This document shows, piece by piece, positions 39,279 through 48,162 of a DNA stretch of 64,000 bases. The notes under the pieces were generated by a model, which worked only from the letters and a program-made list of their open reading frames with translations, ran no database searches and was not told the DNA's origin. Source of the DNA: Bacteroidota bacterium (GTDB taxonomy: Bacteria; Bacteroidota; Bacteroidia; Bacteroidales; Dysgonomonadaceae); contig JAEWGM010000028.1 in NCBI GenBank assembly GCA_023388315.1, positions 62,001 to 126,000 of the forward strand, read 5' to 3'. Position 1 is the first letter of the stretch. The number at the start of each line of letters is the position of its first letter. The translations under genes were made by a program, and so were the position numbers.

Positions 39279-39325
39279 AAAAGAAGTGTAAGCATAATTT
39301 GACGGTTATTTGATAGTTTTATCCT

Positions 39326-39891
39326 ATGACACAACAAAAACACGACATTCTAAAAGAGCATCTGAAAAAATGGATGCTCGCCAATACCGACACTTACGAT
39401 GCTTTCGAAAAGTTGATGAACGAACAAAGCGATGAAGGCTATCAGCAAATTATGTTTGCCATCACAACTGTTTTTCCGAAGTCCAAAAACTCATTGAGAA
39501 GAAAATACAAAGCAAAGACAGCGATGACATTTCAAGTATCGAAGACTTTTTATCCGAAGAACAAATTGGAAATAAATTTCTTGAACAACTCAATCTTAGG
39601 GAAGAAGAAGTCAATCTTCCGGCAATGCTTTCCTGGCTTTATTTCGGTAGAAGTTTTGAGAATATGGTTGAGCGCGGTGAAGAACTATTGAATAACACTC
39701 ATAGTAACCGATTCTACAAATCTCTCATATCCAGAACCATTAAAATGGTAATCAAACAATCTAAGAAGTTAGGGTTACGCACCGAACAAGATTGGATTGA
39801 TTATCGTAATATGCAAACTGACATCAAAGTTGATGCCGATCTGGATTGCGCATTATCTGAAGAAAATACAATACCAAAAAACACCCAATGA
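39326..39891 (+). pseudogene. Frameshifted gene of unknown function
   Basis: The reading frame from ATG 39,326 (MTQQKHDILKEHLKKWMLAN) passes into the next frame at the run of five Ts at 39,471-39,475. Adding one T restores a continuous protein of about 188 residues that goes on with FSEVQKLIEKKIQSKDSDD and NLPAMLSWLYFGRSFENMVE to a stop at 39,889-39,891. One missing base in a homopolymer could be a real mutation, phase variation or a sequencing error. No family is recognised. It is 47 bp after the abiEii gene. Confidence 0.6.
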
Positions 39892-40345
39892 CAATTTAGC
39901 TGTTGGAGGAAGATTAGCTTTCAATAAGCAGGATGATGGTACTGTTCAGGTATCCATTAAAAATATTAATGATGGTGAACTTACAGGACTTGGGACTGGA
40001 TTTCAAAGAATGAAACAACTATCCATAATTATGGCGATTATTTCCTCTAAGATTGGAAATAATCGATTTAATTATCCATTTATCTCAGATGCACCATTCT
40101 CTGAATTTGGTGATAATTTTATAAATAACTTCTTCAAGATTGCCCCCAATGTTTTTACACAAAGTATCATTCTTATTAAAGAGTTATATAATCCTAACTC
40201 CGCTAATTATTTAAACGAATTAGGTGAGAAAATTTTACAAAAAATAAAGAATGGTGACATCCAAGGTACTTTCTACGTGAATTATATCAAAGAAAAAGCC
40301 AATCCAACAAATTTAGTTACAAAAAATAAATGCTATAAAGAATAA
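39892..40345 (+). pseudogene. 5'-truncated ABC/SMC-type ATPase remnant
   Basis: Only the C-terminal end of a P-loop ATPase remains. Plausible coding begins near NDNLAVGGRLAFNKQDDGTV, with no suitable start codon. LTGLGTGFQRMKQLSIIMAI occupies the ABC-signature position, and PFISDAPFSEFGDNFINN is the Walker B/D-loop. Walker A and the coiled coils are missing, so the 5' part was lost, apparently by a deletion joining it to the previous gene. Related ATPases occur in many phage-defence systems. It lies 4 bp before the next gene. Confidence 0.55.
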
Positions 40346-40349
40346 TATT

Positions 40350-40850
40350 ATGGACGGATCAGAATTAAGGGATTTAATTGGTCAAAAAAGACCAAGATAC
40401 AAAGAAAAATATCGCACTTTAATAGAAAGTATTTCTAAGAAAGGTGATGCTAGTGGAATGGGAGGGTTTTCTTCTTTTGGTGCATTTTATCAAACCTATA
40501 TGTACGCTTTTATTATTGGATATAAACTAAGAAGACAAAACTTTATTCAAGCAAACGAAAAAACAAGTGATTTCTTTGTTTTCTCACAATGGAATCCTAA
40601 AGCTATCAGAGACTTTGTTGTTATGCTACTTCTCAATGAATCTGATAATTTCGGTTTCAAGTGGATAGAACTGGAAGACGCAAGCGATGAGGCTATAGAT
40701 GCATTTGTTGTTGAATTTATTCGTCAAATGGAGGGGTATGCTAACGCAGGCTTCGAGTATTTACAAAAAAAGTGGGAGACTGAAAATATAAAATTCCGTA
40801 ATCCATTTGTATTTGTAAAAATTTTGGAGGAACAGGACAATGACAATTAG
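40350..40850 (+). CDS. Uncharacterised protein of the ATPase/HARE-HTH island
   Basis: 166 residues, no family recognised. The N-terminus is basic (LIGQKRPRYKEKYRTLIESI), then a Gly-rich stretch (KGDASGMGGFSSFGAFYQT). The remainder is helical and ends acidic (FVFVKILEEQDNDN). It starts 4 bp after the truncated ATPase gene and overlaps the HARE-HTH gene by 11 bp, so all three were one transcript. Its role is probably tied to the ATPase (inference from position). Confidence 0.65.
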   Translation: MDGSELRDLIGQKRPRYKEKYRTLIESISKKGDASGMGGFSSFGAFYQTYMYAFIIGYKLRRQNFIQANEKTSDFFVFSQWNPKAIRDFVVMLLLNESDNFGFKWIELEDASDEAIDAFVVEFIRQMEGYANAGFEYLQKKWETENIKFRNPFVFVKILEEQDNDN

Positions 40851-41082
40851 AGATTGTGCCGTTCTTGTTTTAAGAGAACAGAATAAACCAATGTATGTTG
40901 AAGATATTTTGGATAAAATTCTTTCAAAGAAACTGTATGATTTTGGAGCAAGAAACCCTTTAAATGTTTTAAGAATTGAGCTTACAAGGAGTTGTGAGAA
41001 TATGAATTACAGCAAAGAATATACTACAAAGTATTTTCATAGAGATGATGATGGTAGGTTTAGTTTAAATATTGAATTTTAG
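40840..41082 (+). CDS. HARE-HTH domain protein
   Basis: 80 residues that form almost only a HARE-HTH domain (HB1/ASXL/restriction-endonuclease HTH): TIRDCAVLVLREQNKPMYVE, then DILDKILSKKLYDFGARNP and the terminal YFHRDDDGRFSLN. This domain is found in restriction enzymes, RNA polymerase delta and chromatin proteins, and binds nucleic acid. The start codon overlaps the stop of the preceding gene. It is the last gene of the island and may serve as a DNA- or modification-sensing component. Confidence 0.7.
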   Translation: MTIRDCAVLVLREQNKPMYVEDILDKILSKKLYDFGARNPLNVLRIELTRSCENMNYSKEYTTKYFHRDDDGRFSLNIEF

Positions 41083-41223
41083 TTTCTAACAACTGTCTAT
41101 CAGTAAGTCCAATTGATAGAATCAGTTTGGGAACAAATTATCACTTCGTGAGAAAAATGTGGGGAAAATTTGGCGTTAAAAAATCCCAACTGATTGACAA
41201 TCAGCCGGGATTTGTTTTCTGAG

Positions 41224-41307
41224 TACCCAGAGCCGGGATCGAACCGGCATGGAAGTGAATCCACTGGTGTTTGAGACCAGCGCGTCTACCAATTCCGCCA
41301 TCTGGGC
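41224..41307 (-). tRNA. tRNA-Leu (anticodon CAA)
   Basis: The minus strand begins GCCCAGATGGCGGAATTGG with the leucine-type D arm. The anticodon stem CTGGT/ACCAG encloses loop CTCAAAC, anticodon CAA. A short variable arm and the T arm GGTTCGATCC follow, and the acceptor strand TCTGGGT ends with discriminator A (G1-U72 wobble). CCA is not encoded. The 3' end faces the low-GC defence island at 37.8-41.1 kb. The remaining sequence between 41,083 and 41,540 holds only promoters. Confidence 0.93.
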
Positions 41308-41329
41308 AAGTGCTGTAGAAAAGTGAGTG

Positions 41330-41359
41330 CAAAAGTACACATATTTTTGAGATTACAAA
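41330..41359 (-). promoter_or_regulatory. Promoter of tRNA-Leu
   Basis: On the minus strand TACTTTTG (41,337-41,330) is the -7 box and TTTG (41,359-41,356) the -33 box, 18 bp apart. The tRNA starts 22 bp downstream. This is the clearest two-box promoter in the window. Confidence 0.65.
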
Positions 41360-41391
41360 AAAGTTATGGCTGTTTTTTCGCTTATTAGCAT

Positions 41392-41399
41392 TACTTTTG
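41392..41399 (+). promoter_or_regulatory. Candidate -7 box of the mannose-1-phosphate guanylyltransferase gene
   Basis: TACTTTTG fits TAnnTTTG. It would give a rather long leader of about 135 nt before the ATG at 41,541. Confidence 0.4.
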
Positions 41400-41540
41400 T
41401 CATAAAATAGGTAAACCGAAAAACAAACATTGCATGTTTGACGTTATTAGGACAGTACGAAAAAGCTATTTTTGAAGAGCCATTGAAATTGAATACGTGT
41501 ATCAGCATCGTTTATAAACTAAATAACATAAAATCTTATA

Positions 41541-42623
41541 ATGAATACCAATGACAATTATTGTGTAATTATGGGTGGTGGCGTAGGAAGCCGCTTTTGG
41601 CCCTTTAGTAAAGAGGAGAAGCCCAAACAATTTCTTGATTTTTTTGGCACCGGAAGGTCGCTTTTGCAAAGCACCTTCGACAGGTTTAAAAAAATTCTTC
41701 CCACAGAAAATATCTTCGTTGTCACAAACGACGCATATGCCGGAACCACAAAAAAACAACTCCCGGAACTCACCGATAAACAAATTCTTTTAGAGCCAAT
41801 GAGGCGCAACACCGCGCCGGCAATTGCTTATGCTGTTTACAGGATTAAATCAATTAATCCGAAAGCCAACATTGTGGTGGCACCATCGGATCATTTAATT
41901 CTGAATGAGGAGCAATTTATCGCGGATATTGAGAAAGGATTGAACTTTGTGGATAAGAACCCCGTGTTGTTAACACTTGGCATCAAGCCCAGCCGCCCCG
42001 AAACGGGCTACGGCTACATCCAGATAAGTGAAGAAACGATAGACGGGATTAATAAAGTGAAAACTTTTACCGAAAAACCCGATTTGGAACTTGCCCGAAA
42101 ATTTGTGGAAAGTGGCGAGTTTTTTTGGAATTCGGGGCTGTTTATATGGAATGTGGAAAGTATTATGCAGGCTTTCAAAAAATATTTGCCCGATATCGCG
42201 AACAAATTTAATGAAGGTGCCGATTTATTTAACACACCCGGGGAAAAGAAATTCATCGATGAAAGTTTCCCATTTTGCCCCAATATTTCCATCGATTACG
42301 GTGTGCTGGAGAAAGCCGATAACGTGTATGTAAATATCTCCGATTTTGGCTGGAGCGATCTGGGAACCTGGGGCTCGTTGCATGAAATATCAAAACGCGA
42401 CGAGAATAACAACGCTTCCCTTCACTGCAAAACGCTTTACATTGAAAGCAATGATAACATTGTCACAATGAGCGAAGATAAACTGGTGGTTGTGCAGGGA
42501 TTGGAAGATTATATTGTGGCGGAGTCAGATAACGTGCTCTTAATCTGCAAGAAAAGCGAAGAGCAACGCATCAAGCACTTTGTTACCGATGTGAAATTCC
42601 GCTTTGGCGATGAATATGTGTAA
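41541..42623 (+). CDS. Mannose-1-phosphate guanylyltransferase
   Basis: 360 residues, the single-domain form without a C-terminal phosphomannose isomerase. The nucleotidyltransferase signature is MGGGVGSRFWPFSKEEKPKQ. FVVTNDAYAGTTKKQLPEL and LEPMRRNTAPAIAYA follow, and VVAPSDHLI and TFTEKPDLELA match GMPP enzymes. It makes GDP-mannose for surface glycans and O-antigen. It is convergent with the glutamine synthetase gene, with a shared terminator between. Confidence 0.93.
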   Translation: MNTNDNYCVIMGGGVGSRFWPFSKEEKPKQFLDFFGTGRSLLQSTFDRFKKILPTENIFVVTNDAYAGTTKKQLPELTDKQILLEPMRRNTAPAIAYAVYRIKSINPKANIVVAPSDHLILNEEQFIADIEKGLNFVDKNPVLLTLGIKPSRPETGYGYIQISEETIDGINKVKTFTEKPDLELARKFVESGEFFWNSGLFIWNVESIMQAFKKYLPDIANKFNEGADLFNTPGEKKFIDESFPFCPNISIDYGVLEKADNVYVNISDFGWSDLGTWGSLHEISKRDENNNASLHCKTLYIESNDNIVTMSEDKLVVVQGLEDYIVAESDNVLLICKKSEEQRIKHFVTDVKFRFGDEYV

Positions 42624-42647
42624 TTTTTGTGTGTATGGTATATGACG

Positions 42648-42685
42648 AAACCGGGCTGCAAGACAATTGTTTTGTAGCCCGATTT
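42648..42685. terminator. Bidirectional terminator between convergent genes
   Basis: AAACCGGGCTGCAA pairs with TTGTAGCCCGATTT (two wobbles) around a 10-nt loop. It lies 24 bp after the guanylyltransferase stop and 19 bp from the glnN stop on the other strand, so it can serve both. Confidence 0.75.
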
Positions 42686-42704
42686 GGTTGTATTTGTCAT
42701 AAAA

Positions 42705-44900
42705 TTAACTGATAAACAACAGTTCCCTATATTTCGGTAGCGGCCACATTTGGTTATCCACAATCAATTCCAGTTTGTCCACGTGGTAGCGGATAACATC
42801 GAAATAAACCTCCACTTTATCGTGATAGGCGACGGCTTTTTCGCGCGCGTCTTCAAGAACGTTGGCCGCTTTTCGCGCATCCACCATTCTATCTACATTG
42901 GTTTTGATGGCCGAAATATGTTCGGCGATTTCTTCAATAAGCACGGCGTCTTCTTTCGATAAGCGTTCGGCTTTTTCTTTATCGAAAACCACTTTCATTT
43001 TATAGAGGTTGTCGAGCAGCATTGATTGGTATTGTGTGGCCACGGGAATGATGTGGTTCATACACAAATCGCCCAGCACGCGTGCTTCAATTTGAATTTT
43101 CTTGGTGTATGTTTCCCATTTCACCTCGTTACGGGCGTGCAGCTCTTTTTCGTTGAGAACGTGAATGCTTTCGAACATTTCTACCGTTTGTGGCGCCGTG
43201 TAGGCATCGTAAATCAAAGGTACGTTTGTTTCGCAATCCAAGCCGCGTTGCAGTGCTTCGGCACGCCACTCGTCGCTGTAACCGTTGCCATCAAACCGAA
43301 TGGGTTTGCATTCTTTGATGTAAAGGCGAAGTGTATCGTAAATGGCTTGCTCTTTCTTCATCCCTTTTTTCATCTTTTTATCGATTTCTTTTTTAAAATC
43401 GATTAATTGCGCCGCCACCACCGAATTCAGCACAAACATAGCGGCTGAGCAGTTGGCCGATGACCCCACGCCGCGAAACTCGAATCGGTTGCCGGTAAAG
43501 GCAAAGGGGGATGTGCGGTTGCGGTCGGTGTTGTCGAGAAGCACTTCGGGAATGTGGGCTACGCCCAGTTTCATTTTCTTAAGCTCGTCAACGGTAATGT
43601 CATCGTCTTCGGAACTAAATTCAATTTTGTCTAAAACGGCGGACATTTGTGTGCCGAGGAATACCGAAATAATGGCGGGAGGCGCTTCGTTTGCACCCAA
43701 CCTGTGCGCGTTGTTGGCCGACATGATGGACGCTTTGAGCAACGCGTTGTGCTTGTACACCGCCATAAGTGTGTTCACCAAAAATACTACGAAAAGCAGG
43801 TTTTCCGATGCCGTTTTTCCGGGCGTTAGCAGGCCCACGCCGGTGTCGGTTCCCAGCGACCAATTGTTGTGCTTGCCCGATCCGTTTACGCCGGCAAATG
43901 GTTTTTCGTGCATCAGCACTTTAAAGTTGTGTTTGGCGGCTATTTTGTGCATCAGCGTCATCACCAATAGGTTTTGGTCAACCGCGAGGTTGGTTTCGCC
44001 AAAAATGGGCGCCAGCTCAAACTGGTTGGGTGCCACTTCGTTGTGGCGTGTTTTTAGCGGGATGCCGTATTTGTATGCTTCGTATTCCACTTCGCGCATA
44101 AACGCTGCCACGCGTGGGGGGACAGCGCCAAAATAGTGGTCTTCCAATTGTTGGTTTTTGGCGCTTTCGTGGCCCATCAACGTGCGTTCCGTGAGGTTTA
44201 AATCGGGACGGGCGCCGTAAAGTGCTTGATCAACCAAAAAATATTCTTGCTCCCAACCGAGGTACGAAATCACTTTTTTTACACCCGGGTCAAACAGTTT
44301 GCACACTTCAACGGCGGCTTTATCAATGGCTGAGATGGATTTCAACAACGGTGTTTTGTAATCCAATGCTTCGCCCGTGTACGAGATAAAAACGGTGGGA
44401 ATACACAACGTGTCGTCTATGATGAAAGCAGGCGATGAGGGGTCCCACGCCGTGTAGCCGCGGGCTTCAAACGTATTGCGAATGCCGCCGCTGGGAAAGC
44501 TGGAAGCATCGGGTTCTTGTTGCGCCAGCAGTTTGCCTGAAAAACGTTCAATAATTCCACCGGCCGGGCCGTTGATGTAGTCGATAAACGAGTCGTGTTT
44601 TTCTGCTGTCCCTTCAGTAAGTGGCTGGAACCAATGCGTGTAATGCGTAGCGCCCATTTCAATGGCCCACATTTTCATTCCGGCAGCCACGTGGTCAGCA
44701 ATTTCGCGCTGCAGCGTTGCCCCTTGGTCAATGGCTTCCAGCACCACACGCATGGTATCTTTGGAAAGATATTTAGCCATTTGTGTTCGGTTGAACACAT
44801 TTTTTCCGAAATATTCCGATGGGAGTTGTTCGGGCGCGGGAACTTCAACCGGTACCCTTTTTGACGCGTCTTCTACCGCTTTGAATCGTAATGCAGACAT
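42705..44900 (-). CDS. glnN: Type III glutamine synthetase
   Basis: 731 residues, the long GSIII form of Bacteroidota and cyanobacteria. Features: FGKNVFNRTQMAKYLSKDTM near the N-terminus, MWAIEMGATHYTHWFQPLT, the substrate-binding PNQFELAPIFGETNLAVDQN, and KPFAGVNGSGKHNNWSLGTD (Gly-rich catalytic block). It makes glutamine from glutamate, ammonia and ATP. It may assimilate the ammonium produced by the NrfA pathway encoded 5 kb away (inference). Monocistronic with its own promoter. Confidence 0.96.
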   Translation of the reverse strand: MSALRFKAVEDASKRVPVEVPAPEQLPSEYFGKNVFNRTQMAKYLSKDTMRVVLEAIDQGATLQREIADHVAAGMKMWAIEMGATHYTHWFQPLTEGTAEKHDSFIDYINGPAGGIIERFSGKLLAQQEPDASSFPSGGIRNTFEARGYTAWDPSSPAFIIDDTLCIPTVFISYTGEALDYKTPLLKSISAIDKAAVEVCKLFDPGVKKVISYLGWEQEYFLVDQALYGARPDLNLTERTLMGHESAKNQQLEDHYFGAVPPRVAAFMREVEYEAYKYGIPLKTRHNEVAPNQFELAPIFGETNLAVDQNLLVMTLMHKIAAKHNFKVLMHEKPFAGVNGSGKHNNWSLGTDTGVGLLTPGKTASENLLFVVFLVNTLMAVYKHNALLKASIMSANNAHRLGANEAPPAIISVFLGTQMSAVLDKIEFSSEDDDITVDELKKMKLGVAHIPEVLLDNTDRNRTSPFAFTGNRFEFRGVGSSANCSAAMFVLNSVVAAQLIDFKKEIDKKMKKGMKKEQAIYDTLRLYIKECKPIRFDGNGYSDEWRAEALQRGLDCETNVPLIYDAYTAPQTVEMFESIHVLNEKELHARNEVKWETYTKKIQIEARVLGDLCMNHIIPVATQYQSMLLDNLYKMKVVFDKEKAERLSKEDAVLIEEIAEHISAIKTNVDRMVDARKAANVLEDAREKAVAYHDKVEVYFDVIRYHVDKLELIVDNQMWPLPKYRELLFIS

Positions 44901-44929
44901 AGTTTTATACTTTCGTAGAATTAAGACTG

Positions 44930-44937
44930 CAAAATTA
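44930..44937 (-). promoter_or_regulatory. Candidate -7 box of glnN
   Basis: On the minus strand TAATTTTG (44,937-44,930) fits TAnnTTTG and lies 29 bp before the glnN ATG. Confidence 0.5.
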
Positions 44938-45120
44938 GTGATTTTGATTCATTTATTGCGCTTTTATAAAACAAAAGAAGATTTTCGCGATTATTTTGTG
45001 GAAAGATGTTGTGGTTGATGTATAAGGAATATCTCTAAAACGAAGGCTTTTATTGGGGATTGTAAAGCATAAACGAAATTCAGGTTGTTATTTAATCAAA
45101 CGTACGAAAGGATTTGCATA

Positions 45121-45368
45121 GCAGCAACCGGGAGAACACAAAGCCTGAAAGGCTGGCTTATTTCAGCCCAACGTAAAACGTTGGGTGAAAAACATAGCCA
45201 AAAAACAAGCCTTGAAAAGGCGGAATAATATTTCCATACGGCAATAAAGAAATTACGCCACGAATGGCACAAATAACCACGAATAAAATCGACTTTGCTA
45301 ATTTTATATTTATGGCTATTGGATTGATCTTTGTGTCACAAGCAATTTATTGAGTACAAGGCTGACAC
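45121..45368. repeat. Palindrome-bearing direct repeat, copy 1
   Basis: First copy of a ~245-bp repeat, repeated at about 45,467-45,711 (offset about 345 bp). Shared blocks include AGCCTGAAAGGCT (an AGCCT/AGGCT hairpin), CCCAACGT/ACGTTGGG arms, ACAAGCCTTGAAAAGG, and TTATTGAGTACA near the end. The layout resembles REP-type palindromic elements. No gene was seen in the 1,054-bp gap 44,901-45,954. Confidence 0.7.
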
Positions 45369-45466
45369 GTATAATCAGGAAAATCATGGCTAAAGCCATT
45401 TGAGTCTCATTGTGAACAACCTCCGCTTTAAAAAGCGGAGTTATTGGCCTGTTTTGTGGATCTGTG

Positions 45467-45711
45467 CGGCAGTAGCGGGGAGCCAATAGCCTGAAAGGCT
45501 CGCCTATTCTAGCCCAACGTGAAACGTTGGGTAAAAAACATACCCAAAAAACAAGCCTTGAAAAGGTGAAATAATATTTCCACATGACACTAGAAAAGCG
45601 CTGGGAATGGCACAAGTAACCATAAATAAAATCGACTTAACTGATTTTATATTTATGGCTATTGGATTGATTTTTGTGTCACAAGAAATTTATTGAGTAC
45701 ACTGCTGACAC
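45467..45711. repeat. Palindrome-bearing direct repeat, copy 2
   Basis: Second copy of the repeat at 45,121-45,368, divergent at scattered bases but keeping both hairpins. The spacer between copies (45,369-45,466) has a separate hairpin, CTCCGCTTT/AAAGCGGAG. An ORF of 99 codons across it (45,316-45,615, minus) is rejected as a repeat artefact. Confidence 0.7.
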
Positions 45712-45954
45712 TAATATGACGGATTTTACAGATATCGATGTAGTCTCGCCACTTCGGGCGGAGGTGCAGGCGTGGCTTTAGGAGGTTGTGTCATAAGTAC
45801 ACAGATAACACAGATAAGACTGATTTTCACAGAGAACAAAAGTAGGTGTCTTTATTATTTCCCTGATAAACAAAGATGTAACATCTGTTCAAATCTTTTA
45901 AATCTGTGTCATCCGTGTGCTATATTCTTTTGAGGCTGCCTCATTGTGGAGATT

Positions 45955-47217
45955 TCAAAACCTTGATTTAAAAATCGTAGGATTCACATTCAACGAAACA
46001 AACATCCAATGCTGTGTCCGTTCTTTGCTACCGCCTTTGGCCACGAAAAACGCCTCGGTGCCGAACATCATAGAGTAGCCACCTTGCAGCGTAATATACG
46101 GACGGATGGGGTAGGTGACGGTTAAATCAATTTCGGAGCCTAGTCCTTTTTTCTCTTCGCCCTCAACGTCAATGGGTTGTTGAGCGGAGAAATGATGATA
46201 TGTTACATCCAGCGTAAATTTATTAAGAGGCTTGAAAATGAGGGACACATACGGATTTACCAATCCATAGTTGGGATACGCCGAGGCGTAGAAATAATCC
46301 ATCGCGCCATAAAACTTGTGGTGAGTACCGTATAGCGGGTTGAAAGCGGTGAATTTCTCGTTGCTGTTACTATCGCCCGAAAGATAATCGATGCCCAACG
46401 CCGCGGTGAATAAAGGAGCCACGTTGTATTGCGCTTTCAGCGCCATCATATACGCGCTAAGGTCCAGTCCTGATGCCGTTTTCCCCATTTGATAATAGAG
46501 TGAGCCGCTTAAGTTCAGCGCGTTGGCTTTGTAAGTAAGGTGCGTGCCGGCCGTTTGCATATGGTTGATGCTCGGCTCTTCCGGATGTCCGGCTTGGAAA
46601 CCGAGGTTCATAAAGAGCAACGAGGCGCTAAAGTTTTCGCGGTTATTGTATAAATAATGAGCCGTTTGCATAAATTTGTAAGGTTGTCCGCCCATTTCGT
46701 AGAAGGTGCCTTGCCGAGGGCCTTTGGGCATTTGGTTGTAAGCCAGTATGAAATGAACACGATGTTCCTGATTATCGAACCCCATTTTCAACGCGTCGTG
46801 CCAGCGGCCTGCCTGATGCCAGTCGAGCGTTCCCAAAATGCGGTCGTCGTCATAGGCCAACGCCTGACGGCCCAGTTGCAGGAACAGATTGTTTTTTGTG
46901 AGTTTTACCCACGCTTCGTTGAGCGTGAAGTTGGGCATATTATCGATTTGCGGTTTTTGTCCCCACACCGAAATGTCTTGCCCCGAGGCGCCCATCGACA
47001 GAAATCCGTTATCGTAACCCAAACTCAACCGTGCCCGGTTTGAAATAAAAGAAATGGGCTTGTCGTTTTCTCCCAGCGGCAATTGCGCGCCGTGGTTGTA
47101 CTCAAAACGCGGCCTCACTTGCGCTTTTACGGTAAACTCTCCATCTTCTTGCGCCATTGCCACCTGATTCGGAATCAGAAGCAAAGCAGTGAAAATAAGC
47201 AGATAAATCTTTTTCAT
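45955..47217 (-). CDS. Outer-membrane beta-barrel porin (alginate-export type)
   Basis: 420 residues. A signal peptide (YLLIFTALLLIPNQVAMAQ) precedes a beta-barrel of alternating strands: RPRFEYNHGAQLPLG, FISNRARLSLGYDN, NLFLQLGRQALAYDDDRILG, and a C-terminal aromatic end VNPTIFKSRF. The SNRARL and GRQ motifs match the alginate_exp barrel fold. The substrate is unknown. It is the last gene after nrfH-nrfA-ccsB-ccsA on the minus strand, so it may admit nitrite or another respiratory substrate (inference). A repeat array separates it from ccsA. Confidence 0.8.
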   Translation of the reverse strand: MKKIYLLIFTALLLIPNQVAMAQEDGEFTVKAQVRPRFEYNHGAQLPLGENDKPISFISNRARLSLGYDNGFLSMGASGQDISVWGQKPQIDNMPNFTLNEAWVKLTKNNLFLQLGRQALAYDDDRILGTLDWHQAGRWHDALKMGFDNQEHRVHFILAYNQMPKGPRQGTFYEMGGQPYKFMQTAHYLYNNRENFSASLLFMNLGFQAGHPEEPSINHMQTAGTHLTYKANALNLSGSLYYQMGKTASGLDLSAYMMALKAQYNVAPLFTAALGIDYLSGDSNSNEKFTAFNPLYGTHHKFYGAMDYFYASAYPNYGLVNPYVSLIFKPLNKFTLDVTYHHFSAQQPIDVEGEEKKGLGSEIDLTVTYPIRPYITLQGGYSMMFGTEAFFVAKGGSKERTQHWMFVSLNVNPTIFKSRF

Positions 47218-47248
47218 AACGATATAATGTTTCTATGTTTTATTTCTT

Positions 47249-47318
47249 GTCTCCCTCTCTCCCAAGTCTCCCAGTCTCCCAGTCTCCCAGTCATTCTCTC
47301 CCAGTCTCCCAGTCTCCA
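47249..47318. repeat. Degenerate octamer array (AGTCTCCC units)
   Basis: At least six near-copies of AGTCTCCC occur in tandem, with a short interruption (TCATTCTC). The array lies between the porin and ccsA genes and reaches to within 4 bp of the ccsA stop. There are no regular spacers, so it is not CRISPR. Confidence 0.8.
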
Positions 47319-47321
47319 TCC

Positions 47322-48116
47322 TCAGCTTCCCATCGAATACGTATGCACGCTTTGTTTTGCCGATGGCAAATAATTCACACCATACCAACAAACTTGCAGT
47401 AGCACGAAAGCGAGAATCAACAGATACATGGATGTTCGGTTAGACGCGCTTCTTTTTAATCGATAATGAATATAAAGCAAGTACCCCACCCACGTGGCAG
47501 CCGCCCACGTTTCTTTCGGGTCCCAGCTCCAATAATGCCCCCACGCCGCTTTAGCCCAAATGGCGCCCATCAACATCCCAAGTGTGATGAAAGCAGTGCC
47601 CACGTACACCAAATTATCGGTCATTTCCATAAAGTGGTAGGTGTCGCCAATTTTCTTTTCACGAACGAGGTAAAAGAGGGCCACCAGCGTTGCAGCGCCC
47701 AAAATGGCGTAGGAAAACATATAAATAATCACGTGCGGTGCGAACCAAGGGCTTTGTAGCGCGGGCATCAACACTTTGTTGTGGATATCGGGTTTGGCGA
47801 TATTTACGATGATGAAAACGGCCGAAAGCACGGTGCTAAACGATAAAATCCATTTGTAATTCCATCGTTGATAGGTGATTAATCCTGCAACGGGCAAGAA
47901 GAAAGAATACCATAAGCGGGTTTCGCCCATCGTGCGAAGTGGCGGACGCTCCAATGAAATCCATAAGCCGGCGATGAATACGGAAAAAACCAGCAGTCCG
48001 GCCACGGTAAGTAACGTGGGAAGCGTTTTTCTGCGACTCTTATAAGCGATCAGCGCGCCTGCCGCCCACAAAACAACGGACGCGATAGCGAAATATATGA
48101 ATGAATGCCAAGTCAT
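47322..48116 (-). CDS. Cytochrome c assembly protein (CcsA/ResC-like)
   Basis: 264 residues, with about eight TM helices. The heme-handling WWD-type motif is present: WAKAAWGHYWSWDPKETWAA, flanked by TM helices. A conserved His occurs in WFAPHVIIYMFSYAI. It works with the ResB/Ccs1 protein encoded directly upstream to deliver and attach heme to apocytochromes on the periplasmic face (system II). Here its likely clients are NrfA and NrfH of the same operon. A repeat array lies between it and the upstream gene. Confidence 0.9.
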   Translation of the reverse strand: MTWHSFIYFAIASVVLWAAGALIAYKSRRKTLPTLLTVAGLLVFSVFIAGLWISLERPPLRTMGETRLWYSFFLPVAGLITYQRWNYKWILSFSTVLSAVFIIVNIAKPDIHNKVLMPALQSPWFAPHVIIYMFSYAILGAATLVALFYLVREKKIGDTYHFMEMTDNLVYVGTAFITLGMLMGAIWAKAAWGHYWSWDPKETWAAATWVGYLLYIHYRLKRSASNRTSMYLLILAFVLLQVCWYGVNYLPSAKQSVHTYSMGS

Positions 48117-48162
48117 TTTTGATTGTAGTTTTACGATGTTTCGTTTTTTTTATTTTCTCGCA

